DNA of 64,000 bases from Diploptera punctata (GCA_030220185.1 JASPKZ010009677.1:1-64000), one strand, 5' to 3'; positions 35,766-47,880 are shown, numbered from the stretch's first letter. A program made the numbers and translations. The notes: generated from the letters alone by a model not told the origin.

Positions 35766-35914
35766 TAGTTATGCAGAACCTGAAGTCTGTAAAGTGCAGT
35801 AGGTGATATTAGAAAAACACACATACATAAAACTTTTCACATTCAGTTTGAGATGCAGTTAGCTGGATAGTGAATGCATGTGGACAGTATTATTTTTTGT
35901 AAGTTTGCTTAGAT

Positions 35915-36050
35915 GGTTAGCATTTGAGACTCAAATTTGGGAAGTAAGAGTTCAATTTCTCTGGTTGACCAACAGATTAGGATTTTTTTGGTGGTTTTAT
36001 CTATTGTGAAGACAAGTGCTGGGTTGGATTTTTTTTACTTTGAATCATTT
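35915..36050 (+). mobile_element. Possible SINE head
   Basis: A-box-like TTAGATGGTTAGCATTTGAG and B-box-like GAGTTCAATTTCTC at tRNA-like spacing. Diverged and tentative. Confidence 0.3.
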
Positions 36051-36821
36051 CACCTTTAATTAACATCCTATAATTTATAAACATTAAATTCAGTGAAATT
36101 TTATTATTATTTTTAAAGTTTGGTGTTTATAATTCCTTAACTACATTATAAAGTCATATCATGACTTATTTTTATATCAATACTAGTAAAATTCATATCA
36201 AATTCCATTGAGGTGAATTTATAGGTTATGATTATTTTTCTCTTTTGAAGTGTAGTATTCTTTCATTACATAGAGACAACAGGTATCTAATATAGGGATC
36301 TAGTAGGAAAGAGACATCTAAAGTGATCCTTGTTAAAACAGAACCATGTGACCTGCTTGCTTTTCATTGGGTATGGATAATGACGAACGGTGTAGAAGCA
36401 ATAAGTACACGAAAAGGTAGTCACCTTTATTAAATTTAAAATATGTTCTGTGAATGTGCTTGTTTTACTTCGTGAATGAAAATAATAATATTCAAAACAT
36501 AGAAAATATTGTAAAATATACCTAATCAGTAATTACAACTTAAAATAGTTTATTACATATGGACGATGCATTTGAGTCATACTTCAGTCGATTCTAATGC
36601 AACAGAATGGCTGAAGAAGTCCTCTTGCTGTGGTGCCATCTAAATTTTTAAAACACAATTCTGGCAAACCTTTGACTAGTGGTCAAAAAGCAGTTATTTT
36701 AAATGTATTTCATAAGTTCAGTGAAAATATCACCAGCTTTCTTGTAACCTACCCCATTTGATCACATGTCTTATATACTTCACACATGCTCATTGTCAAT
36801 GTGACAGTAATTATGGTATGA

Positions 36822-37500
36822 ATGGCGAATGGAAATGGACAGCTAATGACAAATGAGGGAAATTTTGAGGAAGTGGCTGAATTCAAATACCTAGGAACAA
36901 TAATCACAAATAGGAATGAGATGCACAAAGAAATTAAACATAGGCTCAATTCTGGAAATTCATGCTATTATGCATTGCAGAGACTTTTGATGTCCCAACT
37001 CCTTTCAAGAAACGTTAAGTTGAAAATATATAAAACTATTATTCTACCAGTTATATTATATGGGTGCGAAACATGGACTCTTACTTTAAGGGAGGAAAGG
37101 AGATTAAGAATATTTGAGAATAAAGTTCTTAGGAAAATTTTTGGATCAAAGAGAGATGAACAGACAGGTGAATGGAGAAGACTACATAACAATGAACTAC
37201 ATAGTCTTTATAGGAAGCCAGATATAATAAGAACAGTCAAGTCTCGTAGACTGCGATGGGCAGGACATGTTGCACGTATGGGGAATGAAAGACGTGCATG
37301 GAAGCTTCTTGTAGGAAAGCCAGAGGGAAAACTCCCAGTTGGTAGACCAAGAATGAGGTGGGAGAACAACATTAACTATGATTTGAGGGAAGTAGATTAT
37401 ACAGGGAATTATTGGAAAGCATTAGCTCAGGATAGGGATGTATGGAGAGCTTATGTCCGTGTGGTCATGAACCTACGGGTTCGATAGTGCCAGTGAGTAA
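36822..37500 (+). mobile_element. LINE fragment with longest intact C-terminal frame of its family
   Basis: A 221-codon frame (36822-37487) holds the region after the RT catalytic site: FKYLGTIITNRNE, LKIYKTIILPVILYGCETWT, FENKVLRKIFG, SRRLRWAGHVARMG, then GRPRMRWENN and a tail DVWRAYVRVVMNL. The stop is followed by TAGTGCCAGTGAGTAAGTAAGT. Tails of the same family are at 20085, 20885, 25440, 35625 and 37855. It is 5'-truncated, so not autonomous. Confidence 0.9.
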
Positions 37501-37854
37501 GTAAGTATGGCGTATGGATACAGTTGGCATTTGTTTATGTTGGGATCACTCTAAGAGCGGATAAGGTATAGTAGGAAACTTAGTATTACTTGAATATTTA
37601 TTTCTTTTGTTGTGTGCAATCATGTGTTTTTTTAGAATTTCATGATTTAATTTTAATTATATTATAAAATAATGATTAATGATAAGATGGATTGTGGTAA
37701 TGAAATTCCAACCCATTATTTCCTAGATAACTGAGGAAACAAAATTCCCTTTACAGAATGTGTGTCCTCAAAATTTGTACCTGGAATCTCTCATGTGCTA
37801 CTATATGAATCAGCTCATCCAGCTGTTAATGATTTTAAATTAATATTAAATCTC

Positions 37855-38115
37855 TTACTACTATGGGTAGGACATGCGGCACGAATGGGGAATGAAAGAG
37901 GAGATAGAAACTTCTTGAAGGAAAAACCATAGGGAAAATGCCCAGTAATTAAGCTAAAAATGAGGTGGGAGAACAATATTAATCATGATTTGAGGGAAGT
38001 GCATTATACATGGGGATGATTGGAAGAAATTAGCTCACGTTAGGGATGTATGGAGAGGTTATGGCTATGCGACCATGAACCTCCAGGTTTGATAGTGGCA
38101 GTTAGTTAATTAGTT
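37855..38115 (+). mobile_element. 3' fragment of the 36.8-kb LINE family
   Basis: GGTAGGACATGCGGCACGAA, GGAAAATGCCCAGTAATT and GGCAGTTAGTTAATTAGTT; no open frame. Confidence 0.7.
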
Positions 38116-38163
38116 ATTTCAATACATTTAAAAGTTAACTTTGTTATACAAATTTTCTTTTAG

Positions 38164-38267
38164 CCCCAGCACCATTGAGGAAATTGAAAACTTTAGCGCC
38201 AAGTATAAGCAAAGCTATTGAAGAAGCTAGTAATACAGGAACGAGTAAAAAGGATGAAAATGAAGAG
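38164..38267 (+). CDS. Lig1: LIG1 coding exon 5
   Basis: Acceptor TTCTTTTAG, donor GTAAGT. It encodes PAPLRKLKTLAPSISKAIEE and a Lys/Glu-rich end. It enters in phase 1 and leaves in phase 0, matching exons 4 and 6. Confidence 0.8.
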
Positions 38268-38441
38268 GTAAGTGAAGATAGTGCAACTTACAGTCAAAAT
38301 AATGAATATTTAGGCTTCTGACAGTTGCAACTGGAAAAGTACAATGTTGCTGCTCATACAAGATGATAAGAATGATGCTGAAGTCAAGCATCACTATGCC
38401 AGAATTCATAATGTAGGCATGATGTTATTTATTCATAGTTA

Positions 38442-38850
38442 AATATGGGAAATAACATTATGAGGTTTTTAATTCGTAAATTGAGTCTTTTTTTACATCT
38501 TACCTCATATTTTATGTTTTCTTTAAACATGGAAACTAGTTTTCAAGAGAAAAATCTTTTTCATTTTCAACCGACATTATGACTATCGGATTTTCGTTGG
38601 AATCTCCATCAATAACATTGCCATCTGGTGTTGATTTGATGAGGTCATCTCGAAGTTCATCAAATCAACACCAGATGGCAACATTATTGATGGAGATTCC
38701 AATGAAAAGCCAGTAGTCATAATGTCGGTTGAAAATGAGAGAGATTTTTCTCTTGAAAACTAGTTCCCGTGTTTAAAGAAAACATGATTAATGAGGTAAG
38801 ATGTAAAAAATGACTCATTAATTTATGATATTATTTCATTATGAATAGTA
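38442..38850. mobile_element. PLE-type foldback (F)
   Basis: Arms of about 190 bp meet near 38650. Both contain GCCATCTGGTGTTGATTTGATG or its complement, CTTTAAACATG and TTACCTCAT. The left end carries GGGAAATAACATTATGAGG. The right arm (38725-38770) shows a TTGAAAAT-hairpin-GAAAACTAGTTC version of the hammerhead-like core. Arms are diverged by several percent. Confidence 0.8.
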
Positions 38851-38856
38851 AAAATA

Positions 38857-39098
38857 AGTTAATGAATCAGTTGGAGAAAATGTTTTAACATCTCACCTCA
38901 TAAAGTTGCGTGTCTTCACAATACCGGTTCAAAAGTGTAGTATTACTACCATCTTCAGTCAAACTCCAACTGGAGTAATACTATACTTTTGAAACCGGTA
39001 TCGTGAAGACACACAACTAAATGAGGTGAGATGTTACAGCATTTTCTCCAACTCATTCATTAATGTAAATACCTCATAGTGTTTCCTCCCACTGTAAT
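38857..39098. mobile_element. PLE-type foldback (A'), adjacent to F
   Basis: Arms around GTTGGAGAAAATG...CTCACCTCAT and the complement; the centre is at CAAACTCCAACTGGAG (about 38960). The right tail reads TACCTCATAGTGTTTCCTCCC. It is closely related to foldback A at 8664. Confidence 0.8.
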
Positions 39099-39121
39099 TT
39101 TAATTTAAAAAAAGTAAATAT

Positions 39122-39467
39122 CCGATTGAGGGTCTTTCCACTTTTCAGCGGTTGCCCTTTTACCAGCCGGCTGCTGGCCCTTCACATCCACATGTGTCAA
39201 TCACAGAGGTAGATGATCAACAGCCAGTGTAGGGGTGACATGTGGTTAGCATGTCGAGTCCCCCCAGCCGTTATAGCTGGTTCCTCAACCTGGAGCCGCT
39301 ACTTTTTGTAGCTACCCAATTGCCTCACGATGCTGGGTGGGCACCGGTCCCATACTGGCCGAAATACCATGAGAAAATTTCTTCCCCAATGAAGACTCGA
39401 ACCAGCGCAAGTCCCGTAGCTCTGCGCCAAGGCTTCCTACCTTAACCGCTCGGCTACAGCGCAGGAC
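39122..39467 (-). mobile_element. SINE family 1 with 13-bp TSD
   Basis: AAAAAGTAAATAT flanks at 39109-39121 and 39468-39480. The tRNA-like head is at the right end on the minus strand. Confidence 0.92.
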
Positions 39468-39524
39468 AAAAAGTAAATATAAGTATTTAAAAAATGTGCC
39501 CTTTATACTCCATAATACCAGGTC

Positions 39525-39800
39525 GAGGAAAGAGATTGAACTCCTATTATTGAAAATCTGTTATATAGAAGGATGCTGGCTGACCAGGCCTGTCATACCA
39601 TCATATGAGCAAATGAAATGAAACAAAATGGATTAAATGAGTGTGGAGAAATGTTGGAATAAATTTTTATTTTGGCAAGGAAAAACAAGAGAATCCTAGA
39701 GTAAACCATACCCTATCTCCGATTTGCCCTGCATGAACCATACATGGAATAACCAATTTGCAAACTTAACACTCAGTGATGGTGGGTGAGTGCCTCATCA
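39525..39800 (-). mobile_element. SINE family 4, diverged copy
   Basis: GATGCTGGCTGACCAGGCC then GAAATGAAAC and the CATGGAATAACCAA head region, matching 16284-16578 reversed. Confidence 0.6.
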
Positions 39801-40019
39801 CTTATGGAGCAATGCATTCATAATTTGCAATTGAATAAAAATCAAATGTAATGAACAAAATCTGAACTATAACTATGTGCATGTATTTTGGACAACTTAC
39901 TATGTTTAGAAATATTTTGGAGAAAGCATTTGACTTTTATGAAGGTCGGACTGCATTGCTGTGAAAATACAGATCTGCAATTATTCTCAAGTGCTAAACC
40001 ATCAGAAGTTTAAAGACCT

Positions 40020-41960
40020 ATTTACTAAACTTTACAACATGTGACATGACTTTTTAAATTACTTCATAAATGCTTGTCAAATTTTATTCTTAAGGTTTCA
40101 TTTTTCAAATTAATTTCCCACCATTTACAATGATTTTTACATGTTTTCCAACGATTATTTGAATATTTTTTTCACGATATTGAACTACATGAAGATATGG
40201 CAGTCACATTGATTTTAACAAATATTCTATGTTCCAGTACAGCTAACTTAAGAGTCTGTACTAATAATTAACTTAGTGGCCCTACATGATCAATATTTAC
40301 ATCAATATATTGCACAATAATTGACATTGTACAATAATATTGAGCATCTGTAGATTACATTGAAAGATTGCGCAATATATTGAGTCAATCAAAAACAGTT
40401 TGATTTTTATTGTGCAATCTAATAAATATTATTGCGCAATACTAGTTCAGTTCTTTGTTAACAGTGTTGAAATAAACAGGTTGACTGAACAAGTATCACC
40501 CACGAACTAATTTATTGAGCAATAATATTGCACTGTGTGGGTTGGCCAAGTAATTCTATTGTACAAAATAGTATGCAATATATTGATGTAAATATTGATC
40601 GTGTAAGGGCTGCTTTACACTAAATAAAATCAGCGTGCATTCTTTCTGTTACAACCGAAGCTTAACTCAGCCATAACGTAGCATAAAAAAGGCATCTATA
40701 TTTTTTAAGTGACCTTGGGCCTGAGCGGTTGGCCTTGGTTTCGGTGGGAGAACATCACATTGATATACAGAAACACATAAAACCATAAACAAAATATATT
40801 TATTTAAATTATCAACAACACTTAAAAAATATTGGAACAAAAACAGAATAAAACATTTTAATAAAGAAAGCTGAAAGTCGCCATGTTGAATCGTGCCGAA
40901 TTGAATGACATATTGATATTACTCAGAGAGATTACCACTAAAACAACTGTAAATTATTAATCTTTAATTATTTATTAATTTGTTCGACCCTTTGGTCTTC
41001 TCATTGATAAAACATATTTTTAATAATCAGACAGTTTATTGTAAAGTTTAAAAAAAATGACCATTTTTAAACATGATCCTTGTAGATTGATAATATTATA
41101 AAACATGCATCTTACCCATGAAGAGGCTCCACTTGTCCCTGGGGGGGGGCCTGAAGCGAATGCTTTGGTCCTCCAACTCCATTCTGATTTTTTCCCGAAA
41201 CTTGAGAGTTTATATACCATAATTTTTACCTTTCTCTACTCTCAAAATTTGTGGAAACCTTATTTTTTATTTCCCAACCTTTAGCAATAATTTTGGTTCT
41301 GTCAGGCCAAATTGTATAAGATGTTTGTTATCTTATATAAGGTGTTAGTCAAAAGGCATAAATGTTTACTAGGTAATATAAGCTTTCATAAGTGTGTCCC
41401 CATAGTTTGAAGCTTGTGTTAGTCAAAAAGGTAAACTTGTTTACTTGGTTATACAAGCTTTTGTAAGTGTGTCCTCATAGTTTGAAAAACATGTTGATAT
41501 GAAATCACTTTTGGTCCAAGATATTCCATTTTATTATAATTTTTTTCTCGTTTTTTATTTAAAAAAACCCTTGTATGAACTTTGAGTGTGCCTCCAATCA
41601 GCATTATAAAGGTGATTATTTATTTCCTATTTTCTGGTATAATAAACAAGTATATATTGTATATGCTTTATAGGTTTTTATCATATTTTATTATCATTGC
41701 GGTTAGGCCCTGCCGTGATCGCAATACTTTCACAGGTTAGAGTACTTAAATTGCCTTAGGTTAGCTTTTAGGCTTGTTGGCAATGCAAATTAAAATATTG
41801 TGTATATGTTGGTTGCATTCTGTGATTCCATAGTGTAAACTGCTTCATGTCTGTTGGTGCATGTGCATGGTGTATGGTTAGAACTTAGAAAGACATTTTT
41901 TTGTCACATGTTGTAAAATATTTCCAATCCATTAATGTTTATTAGTATTTAAAGGAAGTG
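40020..41960. repeat. Dispersed repeat, copy with a 1.5-kb interruption
   Basis: 40020-40185 and 41745-41960 together match 29144-29890. The 1.5 kb between them, absent in the other copy, includes a MITE (40281-40609) and a G9 run at about 41142, so insertion is likely. No TSD was fixed. Confidence 0.5.
40281..40609. mobile_element. MITE with about 35-bp TIRs
   Basis: Left end GCCCTACATGATCAATATTT and the inverted right end ATATTGATCGTGTAAGGGC; the arms extend through ACATCAATATATTG. Non-coding interior with repeated TGCACAATA/TGCGCAATA motifs. Confidence 0.7.
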
Positions 41961-41969
41961 ACACTATGA

Positions 41970-42060
41970 GGTTTATTTTAATTAATAAATTGAGTTAGAT
42001 TTGACAACTCAATTTATTAATCCATTAATTTTATTGAAATATAATTAGTACGAAGTGACA
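41970..42060. mobile_element. Small PLE-type foldback (G)
   Basis: GAAGTGACACTATGAGG tail followed by a hairpin of AATTAATAAATTGAGTT and its complement. Confidence 0.6.
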
Positions 42061-42084
42061 CTTTGTAATAAATGAAATAAATAC

Positions 42085-42925
42085 ATATACAGAGTGTTTC
42101 TAAATTACACTGACAAGGTTTGGGATCAGATAGATAACCTTCATTGAAGCATATTTTGTTAAGGAACGTATGGAGTGAAACACTTCATTTCAGTGCTAGA
42201 GGGATCTTACTGGAAGGGATTGAAGAAAATGGATAAACACTCCCTTCAGTCCAAGAGGGGTTTGTCATTACTATATCTTGGATTCTTTACTTCTGGAGCT
42301 CAGTAGAATTCAGAACCTATTACAGCAAGTTGGTTTACATCCATTGGTATGATCTGTTGGATAGGTAGGGGTGGGCCCACTGCCTGGCTGGCACACTTGC
42401 CTGACATGATCTGCCTAGAATTTTTTTCGTTAGGCTACGTGAAGGCAATATTTTATTAAACTGGTATTGTCTCTGAAGATCTTGTAGCATGCATTGTCAG
42501 CGCAACAGCTGAAATAACGGAAACCCATGGCATTTTTGGAAGGATATGACAAAGTATGGCACATTGATGCACTTTTGTCTGGATGTCAATGAACGTGTGT
42601 TCCAGCACTTGTGATGAGACAATAAACTGGATCCTTCCTGACAATGCAACACTGAAGTGAGTGTTTTTTTGTTTGTTTAGAATTAAGTATACGTTTCGTT
42701 ACTGCTTGTCCATAACATATTTGGATTAACATACAGAAGTATGTGACACAGAATGACTTGATATTAGCATGTACCCTACTTCCTTTCATCCCTTCGTCTA
42801 AGACCCCTCTTGCACTGAAACGAAGAATCACAGCCTGTAGGTTTCTTAACAAAATATGCTTCAATGAAGGTTAACTATCTACTCCCAAAGTTTGTCGGTC
42901 TAATTTAGAAACACCCTATTTACTG
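42085..42925 (-). mobile_element. Tc1/mariner-type transposon relic with about 80-bp TIRs
   Basis: Ends read CAGAGTGTTTCTAAATTA and its near-complement at 42900-42922; the TIRs include ACCTTCATTGAAGCATATTT. Frames near 42380-42600 resemble the C-terminal end of a DDE transposase (an FF-V-R-L block, then VNERVFQHL). Heavily decayed. Confidence 0.65.
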
Positions 42926-43412
42926 GAATTACACATATACACACATGTATATATAATGCATGTGTTTGGAAATCTACCACCAGAAGAATAGAAATAAGCT
43001 GACATTTTCAACTCAATTTAATTGAAATCTAGTTGAGAATATGGATGGAAAGGTCATTCCATGTCAAATCAACCTAAATAAGTATACTTTTTCAATTCAT
43101 TCATTTTGAGAATTTTTCTCATCATTGATGGTTTTCTCCAACCAATCTGAATAATTAACATGAGTAAAAAAAAAATTAATTCTTCCTTTCAGGTCTTAGT
43201 TACATTAAAATTCTGGTAATATATAGAAAAAAGTTTCTTTTCTTTTTGCATGTTTCTTCATTTTTTTTTAATTTGATAATACATTCCAAACTTTTTCTGA
43301 AATAATTAATAAAATATATATTTTTTAATTACCCCTAATTTTCAGCCAAATCAAAGTAGAGAATTAAAAACAGTGTCATTATAAAGATCTGAAAACAAGT
43401 TTAAGTATTAGT

Positions 43413-43630
43413 TAAATTATTTTTAGTCTGTTCATCTTACCTCAATATTAATGTTGATTTGTTCTTGAACATGTTTCAATTATATCATAATCATCATCAG
43501 CATATTGGCCCAGTCTGATATAATTGAAACATGTTCAAGAACAAATCAACATTAATATTGAGGTCAGATGAACAGACTAAAAATAATTTAATTAAAATAA
43601 CCTCAAAATATCACTTCCTAAAATAAAATA
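43413..43630. mobile_element. PLE-type foldback (N) with 12-bp TSD
   Basis: TTAAGTATTAGT flanks at 43401-43412 and 43631-43642. Arms of about 75 bp carry TGATATAATTGAAACATG and its complement. The asymmetric tail is CCTCAAAATATCACTTCC. The minus strand holds the best hammerhead-like core of the window (43468-43500): CTGATGA, T, a 6-bp stem GATTAT/ATAATT, GAAA, palindrome ACATGT, then T. Confidence 0.88.
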
Positions 43631-43914
43631 TTAAGTATTAGTGCTTGGCCCTTAAGAAACTACAGTTATCAGAAAATTGTATTTCTTTATTATTTTTTTT
43701 TTAATTTGGAAAAGTAATTAAAAAAATTGAAATTAAAATATTTTATTCAGTAACTTCGTGTAAAACATTGTGCAAATTTCAAAATTGGATCTGAATTGGA
43801 TTACAAATCAAATACATTTTAATTGAATGTAAAAATTCTGTCTGTAAACAGGTACTTTGAAAGGTAGTCTGGAAGATGTTGTGAGGTAAAACATGTTGAA
43901 AATGTGATATTCAA

Positions 43915-44045
43915 ACATTATACTACTAAATTAATGAGTTATTTTTACATCTTACCTCATATTTCATGTTTCTTTAAACATGGGAACTAATTTTCAGGAG
44001 AACCATCTCTCTCATTTTCAACCGACATTATGACTACTATTTTAT
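43915..44045 (-). mobile_element. Single PLE arm
   Basis: AATGAGTTATTTTTACATCTTACCTCAT and CATTTTCAACCGACATTATGAC match the left arm of foldback F. The other arm is missing. Confidence 0.65.
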
Positions 44046-44284
44046 GGCATTACAGTTGATGAAAGACCCTAGTCTTTCTTACTTTGTAGGTGAGTCCGAA
44101 CGTTCAAATATTGTGTAGTTACGAATGTAGAAAATATTAAAGTGTTTGAAATTATAAATGACTGTCTCTTGGAAATCTTGCATGATGGAGACAAACTGAT
44201 ATCATATTTGAATTTGGAGAAAAAATACTATCAGAATCACATATTTTTCTTTCTGAGACAAAAAAAGTTTATTTTTTGTTGCTC

Positions 44285-44515
44285 AGTGTAATTTCATCAT
44301 TTCTTTTATGGTCCCACTTTGTATAGCCTGCTGTATGGTGCATAAATCACATCTCATTTGCTGTTATTTAGCTTTCATCTCTTCTTCGTATTGTCCATGC
44401 TTCACTACCATGTTTTAATACTGGTCTTGTGAGAACCTTATAAAGATGTAATCTTGTGTTCTTCTGTACTAAAAGGTGGTTTCATTATACTGTTAATTAT
44501 CCCTGTTGTTTTATA
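44285..44515 (-). mobile_element. LINE C-terminal fragment
   Basis: Minus-strand reading resembles RPVLKHGSEAWTI and TAGYTKWDHKRND, as in 34380-34790, with several stops. Confidence 0.65.
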
Positions 44516-44937
44516 ATAGTAATGATTTATAATATTGTTAATAGTAATAAAATATTATTTATATAGATGTGAACTTGTCTTAGCATATGTCAGATTGAAA
44601 CCCGTTCAAAGTGTTTTAAAATTATATCTACCTTAGGTCTATAGTTATCATAGTTATTGAGAAAAATGACATTTAAGTATATGATGGTTAGTAAATTCTT
44701 TCTTTAGCTGCTTTAAAGACATTTGAGCATTTCTGCAATGAATGGTGGGAACGAAATAATGTTTTCATTTATATTTGAAGAGAAAAATTATATGCTCAGA
44801 CTCTGGTTTGAACACTATTAATTCCTGAGTGCCTGAGTGCCGAATGCTACGAGCATTTGCTCGATCACACAACTGGTGGCTCTTATATAAGAAGACATTT
44901 ATTGGGAATTGAAATATTACTTTATAAAGCCAGTAGG

Positions 44938-45058
44938 GCTTCTTTTGATGGTTTTATTTTTAATTTAACACTTCTCATTGAAGGATATAAAGAATATATC
45001 TTTAAATATAATTTTTCTTTCAGTGAGAAGTGTTAAATTAAAAATAAAAACATTGAAT
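44938..45058. repeat. Inverted repeat, hairpin
   Basis: TTTATTTTTAATTTAACACTTCTC and its exact complement at 45022-45046 with a stem-loop between. Confidence 0.65.
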
Positions 45059-45184
45059 GTTTTCAATTTTAATTACTCTTGATAATTGACAAAAAATATT
45101 AAGAAAAGGAAATTTTCCGACATAAGATTTCACTTACTAGTTGATTTCACACAGAATATCCTAAAAGTATCCAAAAGATGTCCA

Positions 45185-45475
45185 AGTGAGAATATATATT
45201 TTATGAAGTGAGATGTAGGTCTTATATTTTTATTAAACCAAGCTCAACTTTATGAAATAAAAAAAAAAGCATTAAAAATTTTATACTTTATCTCATAAAA
45301 TTACCCATTCATAACTAAATTCAAGACAATAATTTAGTTGAGAATGGGGATGCTGGTCTCTGAAACATCCAAGTGAGAGGATGATATTTTGATTGAAGGG
45401 TGAAGTATAAAATTTACAATTCCTGTTTTGATTTCATTAATGTTTACTTCATAGTGTTACATCCCATTAATTTGT
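45185..45475 (+). mobile_element. Diverged PLE-type element
   Basis: TTATGAAGTGAGATG at the left and the terminal block CTTCATAGTGTTACATCCC at the right; ATAAAATT-type inverted pieces lie between. Old copy. Confidence 0.5.
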
Positions 45476-45825
45476 TCAAATTGATCATCAATCCCGAAAT
45501 AACTTTATACAAGGAATTTCTAACCATCTTTTCATAGGTCATCTCAATGTTCTTTTACCATTTGGTTGGCATTTTAAAATTACCTTAGGAATCCTGGGTT
45601 TGGACATATGATCTATTTGTTGATGCCAGTTCTATTGATACAGATGAATGTAGCATAAATTGATAAACATTCTTAAATATATGTATTTTTACATTAATGT
45701 GTTTTTCTGAACTCATTTTATAGTTTGTAAAAATTCTCACAAGTCCAGGAGAGTAATTTTTTATTGTATATGATTTAAATTTTTATGTATATATTTCCAG
45801 TGTAGTTTTCGTTTGAATTGTACAG

Positions 45826-46072
45826 GAAACAAAAAAATCACAATCTTCAGATATCAAAGAAAATGGTGACAGAGAACAGGATAAATCCAAAGAAGAAATT
45901 GAAGACAATGTGAAACCAGAGCCAATGGTTCAAGATAAATGTATTTCACCAAGTAAGGAGGAATCATCTGGGGAAGAAGAAGTGATTAAGGAAGAGAAAT
46001 CAGAAGAAGAGAGTTTGAAAAAATCAATCAAAAAGGATGCATCACCAAAAAAACCTATTCATAGTTTTTTTG
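45826..46072 (+). CDS. Lig1: LIG1 coding exon 6
   Basis: Acceptor TTGTACAG, donor GTAAGT, open through 247 bases. It encodes a highly charged Glu/Lys/Ser-rich tail and ends DASPKKPIHSFF plus one base of an alanine codon. The SFF motif followed by APRKRN from exon 7 corresponds to the conserved SFFTPRK segment before the DNA-binding domain of animal LIG1. Strong acid/base composition makes this an intrinsically disordered region. Confidence 0.88.
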
Positions 46073-46318
46073 GTAAGTAGAGGACAGTTATATCTATTTC
46101 CATTCTGAACACTTGATTTTGTAAGATTTGTTTGATTGCTTTTTTGTTTTATTCAATGCCACCAGTTTGTCATTTAGACATTTCTGGTATTCTCTCCAGC
46201 ATTGGCATATTGTAACCTACCTGAAATTGGGATACATGGAAGGCCCTAATGATATGATGGGTGATGATTATGGTAATGATGCGCCAGGAGAGAACTTAAT
46301 CTAATGGGGTGAATATGA

Positions 46319-47691
46319 CAGGGTGTCCAGCAGTCGGGAAAATCTTGAAAACCGAGAATAAGTTGGGGATTTAAAAGTAACTTGGAAAACTGGGAAATAG
46401 ACGTACATCTATCTTGTATTCAAATCAGAAGAATCAAAATCGTTAAACCACATTCTGAAAATGGCATACAGATATTGGAATATTTCTTGGAATAAATGTT
46501 TATGAAACTATAGCATATGTTTGGTAGAATCAAGGCAACATTATATCGTATTATAAAACAATACTTGAGCACAATAGTTCAATAAGGCAGTTTCAACTCG
46601 GACTCTATGTAGTCAGCTTATTGAACATACAAATTTTTAACATAACTCTCGACAAGTGTTTTTCTCTTAGTCTTTTGCTTTTCATATGCAATCTACCAAT
46701 TCTTCATATTATTATTTTTTAAATTTAAATCTGTACAAATTGTCAAACGATTAAAAATAATAAGTTATGAATAAAGTAATTTTAAAATTCATCGGAGAAC
46801 ATATTGTTTAAACAACTCACCTCATAGGATTCATGCTTCCATGATATCGCGATTTCAAACATAATCATGTTCATCGTCAGCCATAACTCCGACTGATGAA
46901 ATTCTTCGGCCGTCAACTATTCTATTGTCGCCATCTTCAGTGCTGCCATCTATGGTTGAATTTTATGAACTTCGAAATCAATGTAATTTCGTTAGGGATA
47001 TAAAATTCATTGATCTATTTTTGTTTTTCTGAATGTATATTTTTCCCAAACTGTCAATTCCAAAGGTTTCTCTACTTGTTTTAAAAGTTTAGGCTTCTCT
47101 TCCAATTTTATGATGTTCTAATAAACTATGTGCAGCAATTGCAGATTTTTCAATTTCACAATTTTAATATTTCTGAAATGTTCTTTTGTCGGAATTTCCA
47201 AATTCCTTTTTGTTTTTCCTATATAAACTTTATTGCAATCTTCACAATTTATTTGATAAATTCCAGATTTCTTACTGTCTGGAACATTGACTTTTTTATT
47301 GGTACTTAGAAGATTACCCAGACTAAATTTATTTATTGGTGCCAAAGAAATGTTGTATTTGTCAAAAAATACCTCATAATGTTTACTTCCCAACATTAAT
47401 TAAATATAAAAGTAATTTTAATTTGAGATTGTTTGCAATGTTTTATGGTAACAGTTCATGTTCAAATAATGATAAAAATAAATTATTTTGTTATTCTTAT
47501 TAAAGCCTTACCATAAGAATAAATTATGTTTTTATCACTTACACATATTAAAAAAATATTTTTTACAAAATTAGCTTTACTAGAATTAATTCAGTTTAGC
47601 ACTAAAAAAACTCGGGAATTATTTTTTTGATGCCATGAAAAAACAAGGAAATAGTCAGGAATTTCATATTTGTAATTTGCTGAACATTCTG
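46319..47691. mobile_element. TIR transposon relic (CAGGGTGTCCAGC ends)
   Basis: Left end CAGGGTGTCCAGCAGTCGGG and right end GCTGAACATTCTG are an imperfect inverted pair; GGGAAA/AACTCGGGAATT blocks follow inside. No transposase was recognised. It contains the nested PLE insertion. Confidence 0.55.
46796..47408 (-). mobile_element. PLE insertion (K) with the GIY-YIG core and 13-bp TSD
   Basis: AAAGTAATTTTAA flanks at 46783-46795 and 47409-47421. Minus strand 47118-47396 reads SGIYQINCEDCNKVYIGKTK, the GIY-YIG catalytic motif pair of PLE endonucleases, then TKEHFRNIK. After a break the C-terminal LTVWEK block follows (about 47055). The 5' end on that strand is GGGAAGTAAACATTATGAGG, an inverted copy of the family's terminal block. 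A hammerhead-like core lies at 46846-46880. No reverse transcriptase. Confidence 0.9.
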
Positions 47692-47880
47692 TATGATAAT
47701 ATTGATAATGATAGTCAGATGATGTTCAGGAACTGTTTGGGCCTTAAAGTTTCCTAACATTTGTCTTATAGGTGAGGAAAAATCCTGAAAAAACCTACCC
47801 AGGAAACTTGTCTTGACCAGGGATCAAACTCGGGCCTGCTGTGTGATAAGGCAAGCACGCTACCACAAGACCACTGCAGT

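Larger units (their letters stand above)
46155..47880 (-). mobile_element. SINE family 2 copy split by a transposon
   Basis: 46155-46318 and 47697-47880 together align with the other SINE-2 copies (TGATGATTATGGTAATGATG ... TTGGGCCTTAAAGTTTCC ... tRNA-like head). The insert begins CAGGGTGTCCAGCAGTC; TATGA at 46314-46318 and 47692-47696 may be its TSD. Confidence 0.7.

Noticed and set aside
36822..37487. 221-codon frame as a host gene
   Set aside because: It is the C-terminal reverse-transcriptase region of a LINE with several relatives in the window.
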